Shown piece after piece: positions 7,628-15,797 of a stretch of DNA of 64,000 nt. The translations under genes were made by a program, and so were the position numbers. The notes under the pieces are model-generated. The model did not search any database, was not told where the DNA came from, and saw only the letters and a program-made list of their open reading frames with translations. Within the stretch, counting starts at the first letter, position 1, and each line of letters starts with the position of its first letter. The DNA is from Sphingomonas panni (lineage in GTDB: Bacteria; Pseudomonadota; Alphaproteobacteria; Sphingomonadales; Sphingomonadaceae): assembly GCF_022664435.1 (NCBI RefSeq), contig NZ_JAKREU010000013.1, forward strand, positions 1-64,000, in the 5' to 3' direction.

Positions 7628-8804
7628 ACCGCGCGGTCTCGCCGAACTGCCGTTCCCACGACACGCCGATATAGGGGGCGAATTCGCGGCGTCCCTCATA
7701 GCGCAGGCGCAGTCCCGCCTCCATGTCGGACAGCCCTGCGCCGGTGCCGGTCGCGCGGACGTCCTGTGCCGACAGGTTCGCCTCGATCCGGGGTTGCAGC
7801 ACGACATAGTTGGTGATGCGCTGGTCGTAATAGCCCTCGACCCGGCCGAGCAGCTCGCCTTTGGTCGACAGGAACAGCGCGCCGCCGACCTCGAAGAACC
7901 CTGGTGCCAGCCCCTCGATCCCCAGCGTCGCATAGGTGCGCGTGGGGGTGGGGCGGATATCGTGGCGGATGCCGGCCTGCAGGTTCCAATAGGGGTCGAG
8001 CGCGCGCGAATAGAGCGCCTGCGCCTCCGCCTTGCCCAGCGCGCCGCCGAACGCCCCTTCGCCCTCGGACTTCAGCCACAGCCGGTGGATATCGCCGCCG
8101 ACCCAGCCCTGCCCTTCCCAGCGATAGCCGTCGCGGCCCGCGCGCAGCTGCACCTCGGCAATGTCGGCGAGGAGCATGGCGAAGGTCATGCCGCCATGTT
8201 CGCGGCGCAGCACGTCGTCGCGGACGGCGGCCATCGCCCCGGCCCCCCAGAAACGGTCGGCGAGATGGTCGCCGAACGGGGCGGGGGCGGGCTTGTCGCC
8301 GGGCGGCAGGTCGGTGCCGACCGGATCGCCGCCCATGCCCGCCATCGCCGCCATGTCGTGCCCCGCATGTGGGTCGGGGGCGGTCATGCCCGCCATGTCG
8401 TGGCCGGCATGGGGGTCCGCAGCGGCATCGGGCTGCATCTGCGACATGTCGTGGCCAGCGTGGGGGTCGGCAGCGGCGTCAGGCTGCTGCATCGTGGACA
8501 TGTCATGGCCGGCGTGCGGATCGGCGGCGGCCGGCTCCGGCGCGGGCATCGCCATGCCCGGCATCGCCGACATGTCGTGGCCCGCATGGGGATCGGGTAC
8601 CGTCGCCGCCTTCGCGGGGCGCGCCGTCGCGCGCCTGGCGGGGGCGGCGGGTTTCGGCTTCGCGGCGGGCTTGCGCACCGGCTTCGCTACCGGGCGGGCG
8701 GGCATCGTCATGCCCGGCATGTGCATATGGGGGTCCATCGCCTGGGCGAGCGCCGGGGCGGGGGCGAGCGCGGCGACGCCGGCGAGCAGCGCGACGCGGA
8801 TCAT
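7560..8804 (-). CDS. copB: Copper resistance protein CopB
   Basis: A 414-residue outer-membrane copper resistance protein. It has a signal peptide (about 1-21, ending ALAQA), then a Lys/Pro/Ala-rich linker and a tract with five DPHAGHDM units rich in Met and His (about residues 70-150), which in this family binds copper. The C-terminal domain (about 180-414) is the CopB beta-barrel domain, recognisable from FGDHLADRFWGAG, YWNLQAGIRHD and the final RAWF. The ATG overlaps the copA stop by 4 bp. It is the last gene of an operon running from the anti-sigma factor gene. CopB homologues are usually shorter in the repeat tract. Confidence 0.92.
   Translation of the reverse strand: MIRVALLAGVAALAPAPALAQAMDPHMHMPGMTMPARPVAKPVRKPAAKPKPAAPARRATARPAKAATVPDPHAGHDMSAMPGMAMPAPEPAAADPHAGHDMSTMQQPDAAADPHAGHDMSQMQPDAAADPHAGHDMAGMTAPDPHAGHDMAAMAGMGGDPVGTDLPPGDKPAPAPFGDHLADRFWGAGAMAAVRDDVLRREHGGMTFAMLLADIAEVQLRAGRDGYRWEGQGWVGGDIHRLWLKSEGEGAFGGALGKAEAQALYSRALDPYWNLQAGIRHDIRPTPTRTYATLGIEGLAPGFFEVGGALFLSTKGELLGRVEGYYDQRITNYVVLQPRIEANLSAQDVRATGTGAGLSDMEAGLRLRYEGRREFAPYIGVSWERQFGETARFSRARGDETGGVSVVLGVRAWF
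8352..8594 (-). repeat. Coding repeat tract for five DPHAGHDM units in copB
   Basis: Five near-identical 24-base blocks encode Asp-Pro-His-Ala-Gly-His-Asp-Met, separated by Met-rich spacers such as STMQQPDAAA and SQMQPDAAA. The last four units are spaced at about 17, 18 and 14 codons, so the tract looks like a recent tandem expansion and may vary in copy number between strains. Confidence 0.85.
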
Positions 8805-10597
8805 GCCGCCGCCTCCACCCGGCGGACCTGCACGACGCGCATCATGCCCGCGTGCATGTGATAGAGCATGTGGCAGTGGAACGCCCAGTCGCCTTCCTCG
8901 CCGGTCACGTCCCAGCTGACCGTGCCGCCGGGCTGGACCAGCACGGTATGCTTGCGCGGGGCATGATCGCCCTTGCCGGTCACCAGTTCGAAGAAATGGC
9001 CGTGGATATGGATCGGATGGCCCATCATCGTGTCGTTGACGAGCGTCACGCGCACCCGTTCGCCGTGCAGCAGCGTGATCGGATCGGGTCCCTCCGACAG
9101 CTTTTCGCCGTCGAAGCCCCACATATAACGTTCCATATTGCCGGTCAGGTGCAGCCGGATCTCGCGTTCCGGCGCGCGAACGTCGGGGTTGCGCTCCAGC
9201 GCGACCAGGTCGCGATAGGTCAGCACGCGGTGGCCGACATCGGCAAGGCCCTGTCCCGGCTCCCCGGTACGATCGACCGGCATGGGGGAAATGGTCTGCA
9301 CGCCGGGACCCTTGCGTACCTCCGGCGCATTGGAAAAGTCGCGCATGTTCATGTCGCCCATCGCCATGCCGGTCATGGGCGAAGCGGTGGGTGCCGCCGG
9401 GGCCGCCGCGCCATGGTTCATCGTCGAATGGTCCATGCCGGCCATGTCGCCGCCGCCATGGTCCATCCCCGCCATGCCGCCATGGTCCATCCCCATGTCC
9501 TTCATCGTGGCGAGGGGGCGGGGGCGCAGCGGCGGCACGACCGCCGCCATGCCGACGCGCGGGGCGAGGGTCGCGCGGGCCATGCCCGATCGGTCGATGC
9601 TCTCGCCGACCACGCTATAGGCACGCAGGTCGTTCGGCACGACGATCGCGTCATAGGTTTCGGCCGGGCCGAACTGGAACTCGTCGATCTCGACCGGGCG
9701 CACGTTCAGCCCGTCGGCGGCGACGATCGTCATCGGCAGTCCCGGTATCCGCACGTTGAACGTGGTCATCGCCGAGGCGTTGATGAAGCGCAGCCGCACC
9801 CGTTCGCCCGGCGTGAACAGCGCGGTCCAGTTGTCCTGTGGCCCATGGCCGTTGACCAGATAGGTATAGGTGGAGCCGGTCACGTCGGCGACGTCGGCCG
9901 GGTCCATCCGCATCGCGCCCCACATCGCGCGTTCCTTCGCCGACTGGTCGCGCCCGGCGAGCAGCCCGGCCAGCGTCTGGCGCTGGCGGTTGAAATAGCC
10001 CGGCTCCTTCTTCAGCCGGTCGAACAGCATGTGCGGATGGCGGAAACTGTGGTCGGACAGGACGATCACATGCTCGCGGTCGAACGCCACCGGATCGGCG
10101 TCCTTCGGATCGATCACGATCGGGCCGTACAGCCCCTCCTGCTCCTGCAACCCCGAATGGCTGTGATACCAATAGGTGCCGCTCTGGATCACCGGGAATT
10201 CATAGGTGAAGCGACCGCGCGCCGGGATGCCGGGAAAGGACACGCCCGGCACGCCGTCCATCTGGAACGGCAGCAACAGCCCGTGCCAGTGGATCGAGGT
10301 CGGCTCGTCCAGCGTGTTGACGACCGTGATCCGCGCCTTCTGCCCCTCGCGCAGGCGGACCAGCGGGGCGGGGGAGGTGCCGTCGATGCCGATCGCATGG
10401 GCCATGCGCCCGTCGATATGGCGCATATGGTGGCCGACGGTCAGGGTGATGTCGTCGCCCGACACGGTCGGCAGCGGCGCGGCGAGGCCCCCCGATCCGC
10501 TCCGCGCCCAGGCCGGCCATGCCCCGGCCAGCGCGACCGCGCCGCCGCCCAGCGTGGCACCGCGCAACAACTGGCGGCGATCGAGAACAGGCGACAT
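8801..10597 (-). CDS. copA: Copper resistance multicopper oxidase CopA
   Basis: A 598-residue periplasmic multicopper oxidase that oxidises or sequesters Cu(I). The start is the ATG at 10597, preceded by AGGAG 5 bases upstream; a GTG two codons earlier is possible. A Tat signal (DRRQLLRG, about residues 6-13) implies export in folded form. All four copper-ligand motifs are visible: HWHG near 105, HSHS near 145, HPIHIHGHFF near 540 and HCHMLYHMHAGM near 580. A Met/His-rich insert (MGMDHGGMAGMDHGGGDMAG, about 365-385) is typical of the CopA group. It is coupled to copB downstream and follows the sigma-factor gene by about 31 bp. Confidence 0.95.
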   Translation of the reverse strand: MSPVLDRRQLLRGATLGGGAVALAGAWPAWARSGSGGLAAPLPTVSGDDITLTVGHHMRHIDGRMAHAIGIDGTSPAPLVRLREGQKARITVVNTLDEPTSIHWHGLLLPFQMDGVPGVSFPGIPARGRFTYEFPVIQSGTYWYHSHSGLQEQEGLYGPIVIDPKDADPVAFDREHVIVLSDHSFRHPHMLFDRLKKEPGYFNRQRQTLAGLLAGRDQSAKERAMWGAMRMDPADVADVTGSTYTYLVNGHGPQDNWTALFTPGERVRLRFINASAMTTFNVRIPGLPMTIVAADGLNVRPVEIDEFQFGPAETYDAIVVPNDLRAYSVVGESIDRSGMARATLAPRVGMAAVVPPLRPRPLATMKDMGMDHGGMAGMDHGGGDMAGMDHSTMNHGAAAPAAPTASPMTGMAMGDMNMRDFSNAPEVRKGPGVQTISPMPVDRTGEPGQGLADVGHRVLTYRDLVALERNPDVRAPEREIRLHLTGNMERYMWGFDGEKLSEGPDPITLLHGERVRVTLVNDTMMGHPIHIHGHFFELVTGKGDHAPRKHTVLVQPGGTVSWDVTGEEGDWAFHCHMLYHMHAGMMRVVQVRRVEAAA

Positions 10598-10628
10598 GCA
10601 CACTCCTGAAACGTGACGATATCCTGCC

Positions 10629-11222
10629 TTACGCGCCCGGTCCGCCGCCCCCTTGGCCGCCGCGCAGTTTTTCGGTCAGCGCGACGCGGGCGCGGTAGAT
10701 GCGGGTCTCGACCGCCTTGGCCGAAATGCCGAGCGTCGCGGCGACCTCCGCCTGCGGCAGGCCGTCGATGGTGTGGAGGATCAACGGGGTCTTGAGCGTG
10801 TCGGGCAGCGTCGCGATCGCACGCGTCACCTGGTCCAGTTCCTGCCGGTCGGCGGCTTCGTCGTCGATCGCCACCGCGTCGTGCGCGACCGTCTCCGCCT
10901 GCGTCGCATGGTCGAACCCGAACGACAGGAACCGCCGCACCGCCCGCCGCCGTGCCCAGTCGCGGCATTTGTTGAGCGCGATGGTCGACAGCCATGCCTG
11001 CATCGCGCGCGTGCCGTCATAGCGCCCGAGCGCCCGGTGCGCGGCGACGAAGGTTTCCTGCACGATGTCCAGCGCCTCGTCCGCCTCGCCGGTCCACGCC
11101 CGCGCCACGCGGAACACCGGCGCGCGATAGCGGCGCAATATCTCGGCAAAGGCCGGCTGCCGCCCGGCGAGGCTCAGCGCCGCCAGATCGCCGTCGGACA
11201 GGGTGGACCAGTCGACGCTCAC
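10629..11222 (-). CDS. ECF RNA polymerase sigma factor (CnrH-like position)
   Basis: A 197-residue sigma-70 family factor of the extracytoplasmic function type. Region 2 runs about residues 22-90 (FAEILRRYRAPVFRVAR, DIVQETFVAAHRAL, WLSTIALNKCRDWARRR). Region 4 runs about 125-180 (LPDTLKTPLILHTIDGLPQ, EVAATLGISAKAVETRIYRA). The GTG start at 11222 overlaps the stop of the upstream sensor gene by 4 bp. Its position behind a small one-helix protein and a periplasmic sensor, and directly before copA, suggests it directs transcription of this operon when periplasmic metal is sensed, in the manner of CnrYXH. The target promoter could not be pinned down. Confidence 0.88.
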   Translation of the reverse strand: MSVDWSTLSDGDLAALSLAGRQPAFAEILRRYRAPVFRVARAWTGEADEALDIVQETFVAAHRALGRYDGTRAMQAWLSTIALNKCRDWARRRAVRRFLSFGFDHATQAETVAHDAVAIDDEAADRQELDQVTRAIATLPDTLKTPLILHTIDGLPQAEVAATLGISAKAVETRIYRARVALTEKLRGGQGGGGPGA

Positions 11223-11656
11223 TCCCGACCGTCGGTCAGCGCCTTGACCACCGCCGCGTCGAACCGGGCCGCCTGGTCGGGGCGCAGCAGCCGGCGCATG
11301 GCGAACAGATGTTCCAGCGTCGCCTTTTGCAGCGCGCCCATCGCCATGTGGCTCCGGTCGACGGCGGCGGTCACGCGCGGGCCGGCGGCATGTTCGGCGG
11401 CGATCGCTTCGGCGAGCCGCGCATTGGCGGCGCGCAGGTCGAGGTCCAGCGCGCGACGGCGCGCGGCGAACTGCGTCTCCAGCGCCTCGATCCGGCGTTC
11501 CTGTTCGGCGTCGAGCGACAATTGATGGTGCAGCACATCGTGCAGCGCCGCGCCCCCGGCATCGTGTTTCGGCAACAGCGCCCGCCCGACGAACACCCCG
11601 CCGACCGCCGCGACGAACGACAGCACGATGCACAGCGCCAGGCGCAGGTTCCTCAT
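11219..11656 (-). CDS. Periplasmic heavy-metal sensor (CnrX/Spy-like)
   Basis: A 145-residue membrane-anchored periplasmic protein: an N-terminal helix (about residues 3-25) followed by a helical hairpin of the metal-resistance/Spy-CpxP type. His residues occur in LHDVLHHQL (about 38-46), followed by a long charged helix (AEQERRIEALETQFAARRRA), with a second His/Met cluster in DRSHMAMG (about 101-108) and LEHLFAMRRLL. These roughly match positions of metal ligands in CnrX, which is inference. It is coupled on both sides by 4-bp overlaps, to the small membrane protein and to the ECF sigma gene. Confidence 0.75.
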   Translation of the reverse strand: MRNLRLALCIVLSFVAAVGGVFVGRALLPKHDAGGAALHDVLHHQLSLDAEQERRIEALETQFAARRRALDLDLRAANARLAEAIAAEHAAGPRVTAAVDRSHMAMGALQKATLEHLFAMRRLLRPDQAARFDAAVVKALTDGRE

Positions 11657-11931
11657 TCGCCGACCAGCAGCGTGGAGGGGGCGAGCGGCGATCCGCCCGA
11701 CAGCGGCGCCAGCAACGCCGCCGGCTGCGCGGTCGCGGGCAGCTCGCCGCCGACCATGCCGAGCGTCAGTGCGGCGGCGGCCACCGCGACGAACGCCACG
11801 CCGCCGCGCGCGGCGACCGGGCGCGTGCCGATCCGCGCCAGCACCTGCGCATCGATCGCGTCCAGCGCATCGGGGGGGGCGGCCCCGGCCAGCCTTGCCA
11901 GCGTCCTGTCCAGATCGTCCATGCCGTTCAT
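11653..11931 (-). CDS. Small single-helix membrane protein, candidate anti-sigma factor (CnrY-like)
   Basis: A 92-residue protein starting at ATG 11931, with AGGAG 7 bases upstream; an ATG three codons later is possible. It has a charged N-terminal cytosolic part (about residues 1-42, MDDLDRTLARLAG), one hydrophobic helix (about 44-61, GVAFVAVAAAALTLGMVGG) and a periplasmic tail. Size and topology match CnrY-type anti-sigma factors, which hold the sigma factor at the membrane. Sequence similarity to CnrY is too weak to see by eye, so the call rests on gene order. First gene of the five-gene operon ending in copB. Confidence 0.6.
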   Translation of the reverse strand: MNGMDDLDRTLARLAGAAPPDALDAIDAQVLARIGTRPVAARGGVAFVAVAAAALTLGMVGGELPATAQPAALLAPLSGGSPLAPSTLLVGE

Positions 11932-12059
11932 CCAATAGCTCCTGCCACGCGATACGCGCCGCGACCCCATTCCCCTCATGCCGAAAAAGCGGCGCCGGGG
12001 TGAGGGGTGGCCACGCGCCCCGCGTACCCGTCAGCGAACCATATCAGGGAGCGACCGAC

Positions 12060-12413
12060 ATGAAACGCATTCTGGCCCCGGCCTTCGTCCTGTTCGCGCT
12101 GGCCGGCACGGCACAGGCCCATCCGAAGCTGGTCGCCGCCAGCCCCGCCGCCAATGCGGTCGTCGCCACGCCGCAGCGGATCGAGCTGCAGTTCAGCGAG
12201 GCGCTGGTCGCGCAGTTTTCGGGCGCGGACCTCGTCATGCCCGAACATGGCGGGATGAAGGTGCCGGTGACCGCCAGCGTCGCGAAGGACGGCCGCACGC
12301 TCGTCCTGACCCCGCGCACGCCGCTGACCGCCGGGCGCTACAGCGTCGCATGGCATGTCGTATCGGCCGACACCCATCGCATCGCCGGCACCACCGCCTT
12401 CACGGTCAAATAA
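12060..12413 (+). CDS. copC: Copper resistance protein CopC
   Basis: A 117-residue periplasmic copper carrier. The signal peptide (1-20) ends AQA, so the mature protein begins HPKLVAASP with the N-terminal His that ligates Cu(II). Further conserved features are the PAANAVV and IELQFSEALV strands, a MPEHGGM segment and the C-terminal WHVVSADTHRIAG (CopC signature with Asp and His ligands). It is divergent from the sigma-factor/copAB operon with about 128 bp between, and is followed by copD after 1 base. Confidence 0.92.
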   Translation: MKRILAPAFVLFALAGTAQAHPKLVAASPAANAVVATPQRIELQFSEALVAQFSGADLVMPEHGGMKVPVTASVAKDGRTLVLTPRTPLTAGRYSVAWHVVSADTHRIAGTTAFTVK

Positions 12414-12414
12414 G

Positions 12415-13335
12415 GTGGAGGCCGACGGGTCGCTGATCGCCGTCCGCTTCGCGCTCTATGCGACGCTCAGCGGCCTGTTCGGCCTGTCGGCGTTCGGCCT
12501 CCACGCGCTGCGCGGTGTCGCGCGGGGCCGGGCGTTGGCGTGGCGGTGGTGGCTGACCGGCCTTGCGCTGGCCGCGCTGGCGCTGTCGGCGGTGGCGATC
12601 GCGCTGCTGGCGGCGGCGATGGCCGGCACCGCGCCATGGCCGGTCGATCTCGCGACGATCGCTATGCTGCTGACCGGATCGGCGACCGGGACGGCGTGGA
12701 TCGTGCGGATGGCCGCGCTCGGCATCGCCCTGGCGGCGGCGCTCACGTCGCGCGGCGGCGGGCGATCGCTGGCTAGGGTCGCCGCCGCCGGGGCGGTCGC
12801 GCTGGCGACGCTGGCATGGACCGGGCACGGCGCGATGGACGAAGGGGCCGCCGGGTGGGTCCATCTGGTCGCCGATATCCTGCACATGCTCGCAGGGGGG
12901 GCATGGATCGGCGCGCTGCTCGGCCTGATCCTGATGGTCGTGCGCCCGGGCGATGCGGCGCATCTGCGCGCGACGCATGGCGCGCTGCACGGCTTTGCGG
13001 CGACCGGCACGATATTGGTCGCGTGCGTCGTGGCGACGGGGCTGGTCAACGGCGCGCTGCTGGTCGGGGTCGCGGGCCTGCCGCGGCTGTTCACCACGCT
13101 CTACGGGCAGCTGCTGCTGGCGAAGGTCGCGCTGTTCGGCGTGATGCTGCTGCTGGCGGCGCTCAACCGCTTCCGCCTGACCCCGGCGTTCGACCGCGCG
13201 ATCATGCGGGGCTATACGGCGCGCGCGCGGGGCGCGTTGCGGCGCAGCCTGGTGCTGGAGACCGGCTGCGCCGTCGCGATCCTCGCGCTGGTGGCATGGC
13301 TCGGCACGCTGGAGCCGCCCGCATCGCTCGCCTGA
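12415..13335 (+). CDS. copD: Copper resistance protein CopD
   Basis: A 306-residue polytopic inner-membrane protein (about eight helices) of the CopD/YcnJ family, which cooperates with CopC in copper transfer into or across the membrane. It is recognisable from WTGHGAMDEG near 140, the LVADILHMLAGGAWIGALLG segment with conserved His (about 155-172) and TTLYGQLLLAKVALFGVML near 230-250. The GTG start at 12415 lies one base after the copC stop, so the pair is co-translated. A short GAGCC-GCGGC-GGCTC hairpin overlaps the stop codon. Confidence 0.88.
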   Translation: MEADGSLIAVRFALYATLSGLFGLSAFGLHALRGVARGRALAWRWWLTGLALAALALSAVAIALLAAAMAGTAPWPVDLATIAMLLTGSATGTAWIVRMAALGIALAAALTSRGGGRSLARVAAAGAVALATLAWTGHGAMDEGAAGWVHLVADILHMLAGGAWIGALLGLILMVVRPGDAAHLRATHGALHGFAATGTILVACVVATGLVNGALLVGVAGLPRLFTTLYGQLLLAKVALFGVMLLLAALNRFRLTPAFDRAIMRGYTARARGALRRSLVLETGCAVAILALVAWLGTLEPPASLA

Positions 13336-13379
13336 GCCGCGGCGGCTCGACACCGATAACAAAGATTATGTAAAACCGG

Positions 13380-13634
13380 TCAGCTCTCGACCAGCTCCAC
13401 CACCTCGAAATCATAACGCTGCCATCCCCGCTGCCGGGCGGCGTCGCGGGTCGCGGCCTGTTTGCCGGTCGCTTCCTTCAGCGACGCGGCATGGCCCCAG
13501 AATACTTCGGTCTTCCCGTTTTCCAGCACCGCGACGATCCGCCAGAAATGGGTGAAGGGCGCGTTGGTCGGGCCGATCGTCTTGACCCAGCCATCGGCCA
13601 TGGTCGCGGTCAGCAGGCGCTTGCGGCGGGCCAT
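13380..13634 (-). CDS. Hypothetical 84-residue protein downstream of sirtuin
   Basis: I do not recognise the family. The protein is basic at the N-terminus (MARRKRLLTATMADGWVKT), then has alternating hydrophobic and charged strands (FWRIVAVLENGKTEVFWGHA) and a helical QAATRDAARQRGWQRYDFE end. No signal peptide or membrane helix is visible. It starts 3 bp after the sirtuin stop codon, so it is probably translated from the same message. Confidence 0.65.
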   Translation of the reverse strand: MARRKRLLTATMADGWVKTIGPTNAPFTHFWRIVAVLENGKTEVFWGHAASLKEATGKQAATRDAARQRGWQRYDFEVVELVES

Positions 13635-13637
13635 GGG

Positions 13638-14342
13638 TCAGCGCGCGGCCAGCAGCGCATCGACCCAGGCCGGCACCAGCTCGCCCGCCGGCCCCAGGCG
13701 GCTTTCGTCGAACATCGCCGATCCGGCCGAGCGTTCGAGGTTCAGTTCCAGCGTCGCCGCCCCCCGCTCGCGCGCCCATTGGACGAAGCCGGCGGCGGGA
13801 TAGACCGCGCCCGACGTGCCGATCGACACGAACAGGTCGCACGCGCCGATCGCGTCGACGATCCGGTCCATCCGGTACGGGATTTCGCCGAAGAACACGA
13901 TGTCGGGCCGCAGCGCCGCCGCGCCGCAAGCCGCGCACGCGCTGCCCGGCGGCAAGGCCCCCCGGTGCGGGGTCCGCGTACCGCATGCCGCGCACAGCGC
14001 CGAACACAGCTCGCCATGCATGTGCAGCAGCCGCGTCGCCCCGGCGCGTTCGTGCAGGTCGTCGACATTCTGCGTCACGATCAGCAGCTCGCCGGTCCAT
14101 GCCCGGTCGAGCCGCGCCAGCGCGTGGTGCGCCGCATTGGGTTCCACCCCGCCGAGCGCCGCACGGCGCAGGTCGTAGAAGCGGTGGACCAGCGCGGGAT
14201 CGCTCCGCAGCGCCTCGGGCGTGCAGACATCCTCGACCCGGTGCCCTTCCCACAGCCCGCCGGGGCCGCGAAAGGTGGCGATGCCCGATTCGGCGGAAAC
14301 GCCGGCACCGGTCAGGACGACGATGTTGCGGATCGCGTGCAT
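13638..14342 (-). CDS. cobB: NAD-dependent protein deacylase, sirtuin class III (CobB/SIRT5-like)
   Basis: A 234-residue Sir2 family enzyme that removes acyl groups from lysine using NAD+. Motifs in order: GAGVSAESGIATFRG (about 12-26), TQNVDDLHERAG (about 88-99) with the catalytic His in LLHMHGE, two zinc-binding CAAC pairs (about 115-140), GTSGAVYPA near 172 and a C-terminal NLE. FYDLRR near 55 supplies the Tyr-x-x-Arg pair that marks desuccinylase/demalonylase sirtuins. Length fits bacterial CobB. It forms a probable two-gene unit with the 84-residue ORF downstream. Confidence 0.9.
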   Translation of the reverse strand: MHAIRNIVVLTGAGVSAESGIATFRGPGGLWEGHRVEDVCTPEALRSDPALVHRFYDLRRAALGGVEPNAAHHALARLDRAWTGELLIVTQNVDDLHERAGATRLLHMHGELCSALCAACGTRTPHRGALPPGSACAACGAAALRPDIVFFGEIPYRMDRIVDAIGACDLFVSIGTSGAVYPAAGFVQWARERGAATLELNLERSAGSAMFDESRLGPAGELVPAWVDALLAAR

Positions 14343-14536
14343 GGCCGCTGCTGTAGGGCAGCGCCGACGCGGCGGAAAGGGTCGCGCGCGATACGACAGA
14401 TTCTCCCGCCATAACCAATATGCACGGCATGGTGCGCCTGCCGGCCGAGCGAAATCGGGAATTAACGCCGGTCGCGCGCCATCATGCTGCTGCGCATACC
14501 GGGTCGCCCGCCGGCGATCCGCGAAGGGGGAACGAC

Positions 14537-15280
14537 ATGACGAGGATCAGGCTGTTCTGGACCGCCGCCGCCGTGACGGCCGGCATCATCGCACCCACGC
14601 TGGCCGGGGCGCACGGCATCTGGTTCGCGCAGCGCGCCAAGCAGATCGCGATCATCTACGGCATCGGCGCCGACGACCTCGAAGCGGTCAAGCGCCAGCC
14701 CGCGATGGAACAGGTACAGGCATGGGATGCCGACCTGAACCCGATCGGAGCGACGCTGCGCACCAACGGCGCGCTGGTGGTGGTCGATACCGACGCCCCG
14801 CCGGCCCTGGTCAGCGCGGTGCTGCAGAACGGCACCTGGTCGAAGCTACCCGACGGCGAATTCGTCAAGAAGCCGAAGGACGAGGTGCCGAACGCGGTCA
14901 AGAGCGAGACGACGATCAAATACGCCACCTCGATCCAGGGGCCGCTGGCGAAGCCCGTGCCGCTGATCCCGGCACAGCTGCTGCAGATCGTGCCGGTCGG
15001 CGCATTGCCGACGAAGCTCGGCACGCCGATGACCTATCGCGTCTATTTCAAGGGGCAGCCGGTGGCGGGCGCGACCGTCATCAACGACATGGTCAACGAC
15101 CCCGACGCCGCCGAAGTCGCGACCAAGGCCGACGGCACGGTGACCCTGCCCGTTCGCAACCAGGGGCTAAACGTCCTGCGCGCCGTCTATGTCTCGCCCA
15201 GCGACCGGCCGACCAAGATCGACCATTACGAACATACCGCGACGCTGGCGTTCACCCTGCCCCACGCCCCCGAACAATGA
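14537..15280 (+). CDS. DUF4198 domain periplasmic protein
   Basis: A 247-residue exported protein of the DUF4198 group (related to NikM-like periplasmic metal-uptake components). The ATG at 14537 is preceded by GGGGGA and starts a signal peptide ending LAGA, so the mature protein begins HGIWFAQRAK with His near the N-terminus. The C-terminal half (about 160-240) looks like an Ig-like beta-sandwich (TYRVYFKGQPVAGATV, TKADGTVTLPV). It is followed by another small exported protein 21 bp downstream. Nearness to copCD suggests a role in metal handling, but this is not shown. Confidence 0.75.
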   Translation: MTRIRLFWTAAAVTAGIIAPTLAGAHGIWFAQRAKQIAIIYGIGADDLEAVKRQPAMEQVQAWDADLNPIGATLRTNGALVVVDTDAPPALVSAVLQNGTWSKLPDGEFVKKPKDEVPNAVKSETTIKYATSIQGPLAKPVPLIPAQLLQIVPVGALPTKLGTPMTYRVYFKGQPVAGATVINDMVNDPDAAEVATKADGTVTLPVRNQGLNVLRAVYVSPSDRPTKIDHYEHTATLAFTLPHAPEQ

Positions 15281-15301
15281 CCCCCTAGCCGGAGAATTGC
15301 C

Positions 15302-15670
15302 ATGAAGCACATGCTGTTCGCGCTCGCCCTCACGCTGGTCGCCACCCCCGCCCTCGCCCATGGCGACGACAAGCCGCGCCATGGCGGGCAGGTCGTCGAA
15401 GTCGGCGAAACCGTCTTCGAACTGGTCCGGGCCAAGGCCGGCGTCTCGCTCTATGTCATGGAGGATGGCGACGAGGTGGCCGCCGCCGGGCAGATGGCCA
15501 AGCTGATCGTGACGACCGGCGCGAAGCGGCAGGAGCTCGCGCTGACGCCCGCCGCCGGCAACCAGTTCGTGGCGAAGGGGGCGAGCATCCCCGCCGGGTC
15601 GAAGGTCGGCGTATTGCTGATCGACCGCGCGACGCAGGCGCGGCAGACCGCGACCTTCACCGTCGAATGA
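15302..15670 (+). CDS. Small exported His-rich protein
   Basis: A 122-residue protein with a clear signal peptide (1-19, ending ALA). The mature N-terminus is HGDDKPRHGGQVVE, which could bind metal. The remainder is predicted beta-rich (VFELVRAKAGVSLYV, VGVLLIDRATQARQTATFTV). No family name is certain; similar small proteins accompany heavy-metal efflux and DUF4198 genes. It probably forms an operon with the DUF4198 gene, with a ribosome site (CCGGAG) 8 bases before ATG. Confidence 0.7.
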   Translation: MKHMLFALALTLVATPALAHGDDKPRHGGQVVEVGETVFELVRAKAGVSLYVMEDGDEVAAAGQMAKLIVTTGAKRQELALTPAAGNQFVAKGASIPAGSKVGVLLIDRATQARQTATFTVE

Positions 15671-15797
15671 GGGCGGCGCCCGTTCGGGACGAACCGTGCG
15701 GCAATCGAGTTTTCCGCCAAGTGTGAACGAGACAATCGCTTATCGTCCCCGCGCTTAAGGGGTTAGGCTGCGCGCCATTCTGATGGAGAGCCAAGAC

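Noticed and set aside
7904..10609. Very long + strand frame of about 900 codons opposite copB and copA
   Set aside because: It is a shadow frame: the translation is His/Arg/Ala-rich with no domain, and it lies opposite well-identified copA and copB.
15670..15797. OxyR site upstream of katG
   Set aside because: Only an imperfect GACAATCGCTTATCGTC dyad is seen, with no ATAG-N7-CTAT element, so no operator is claimed.
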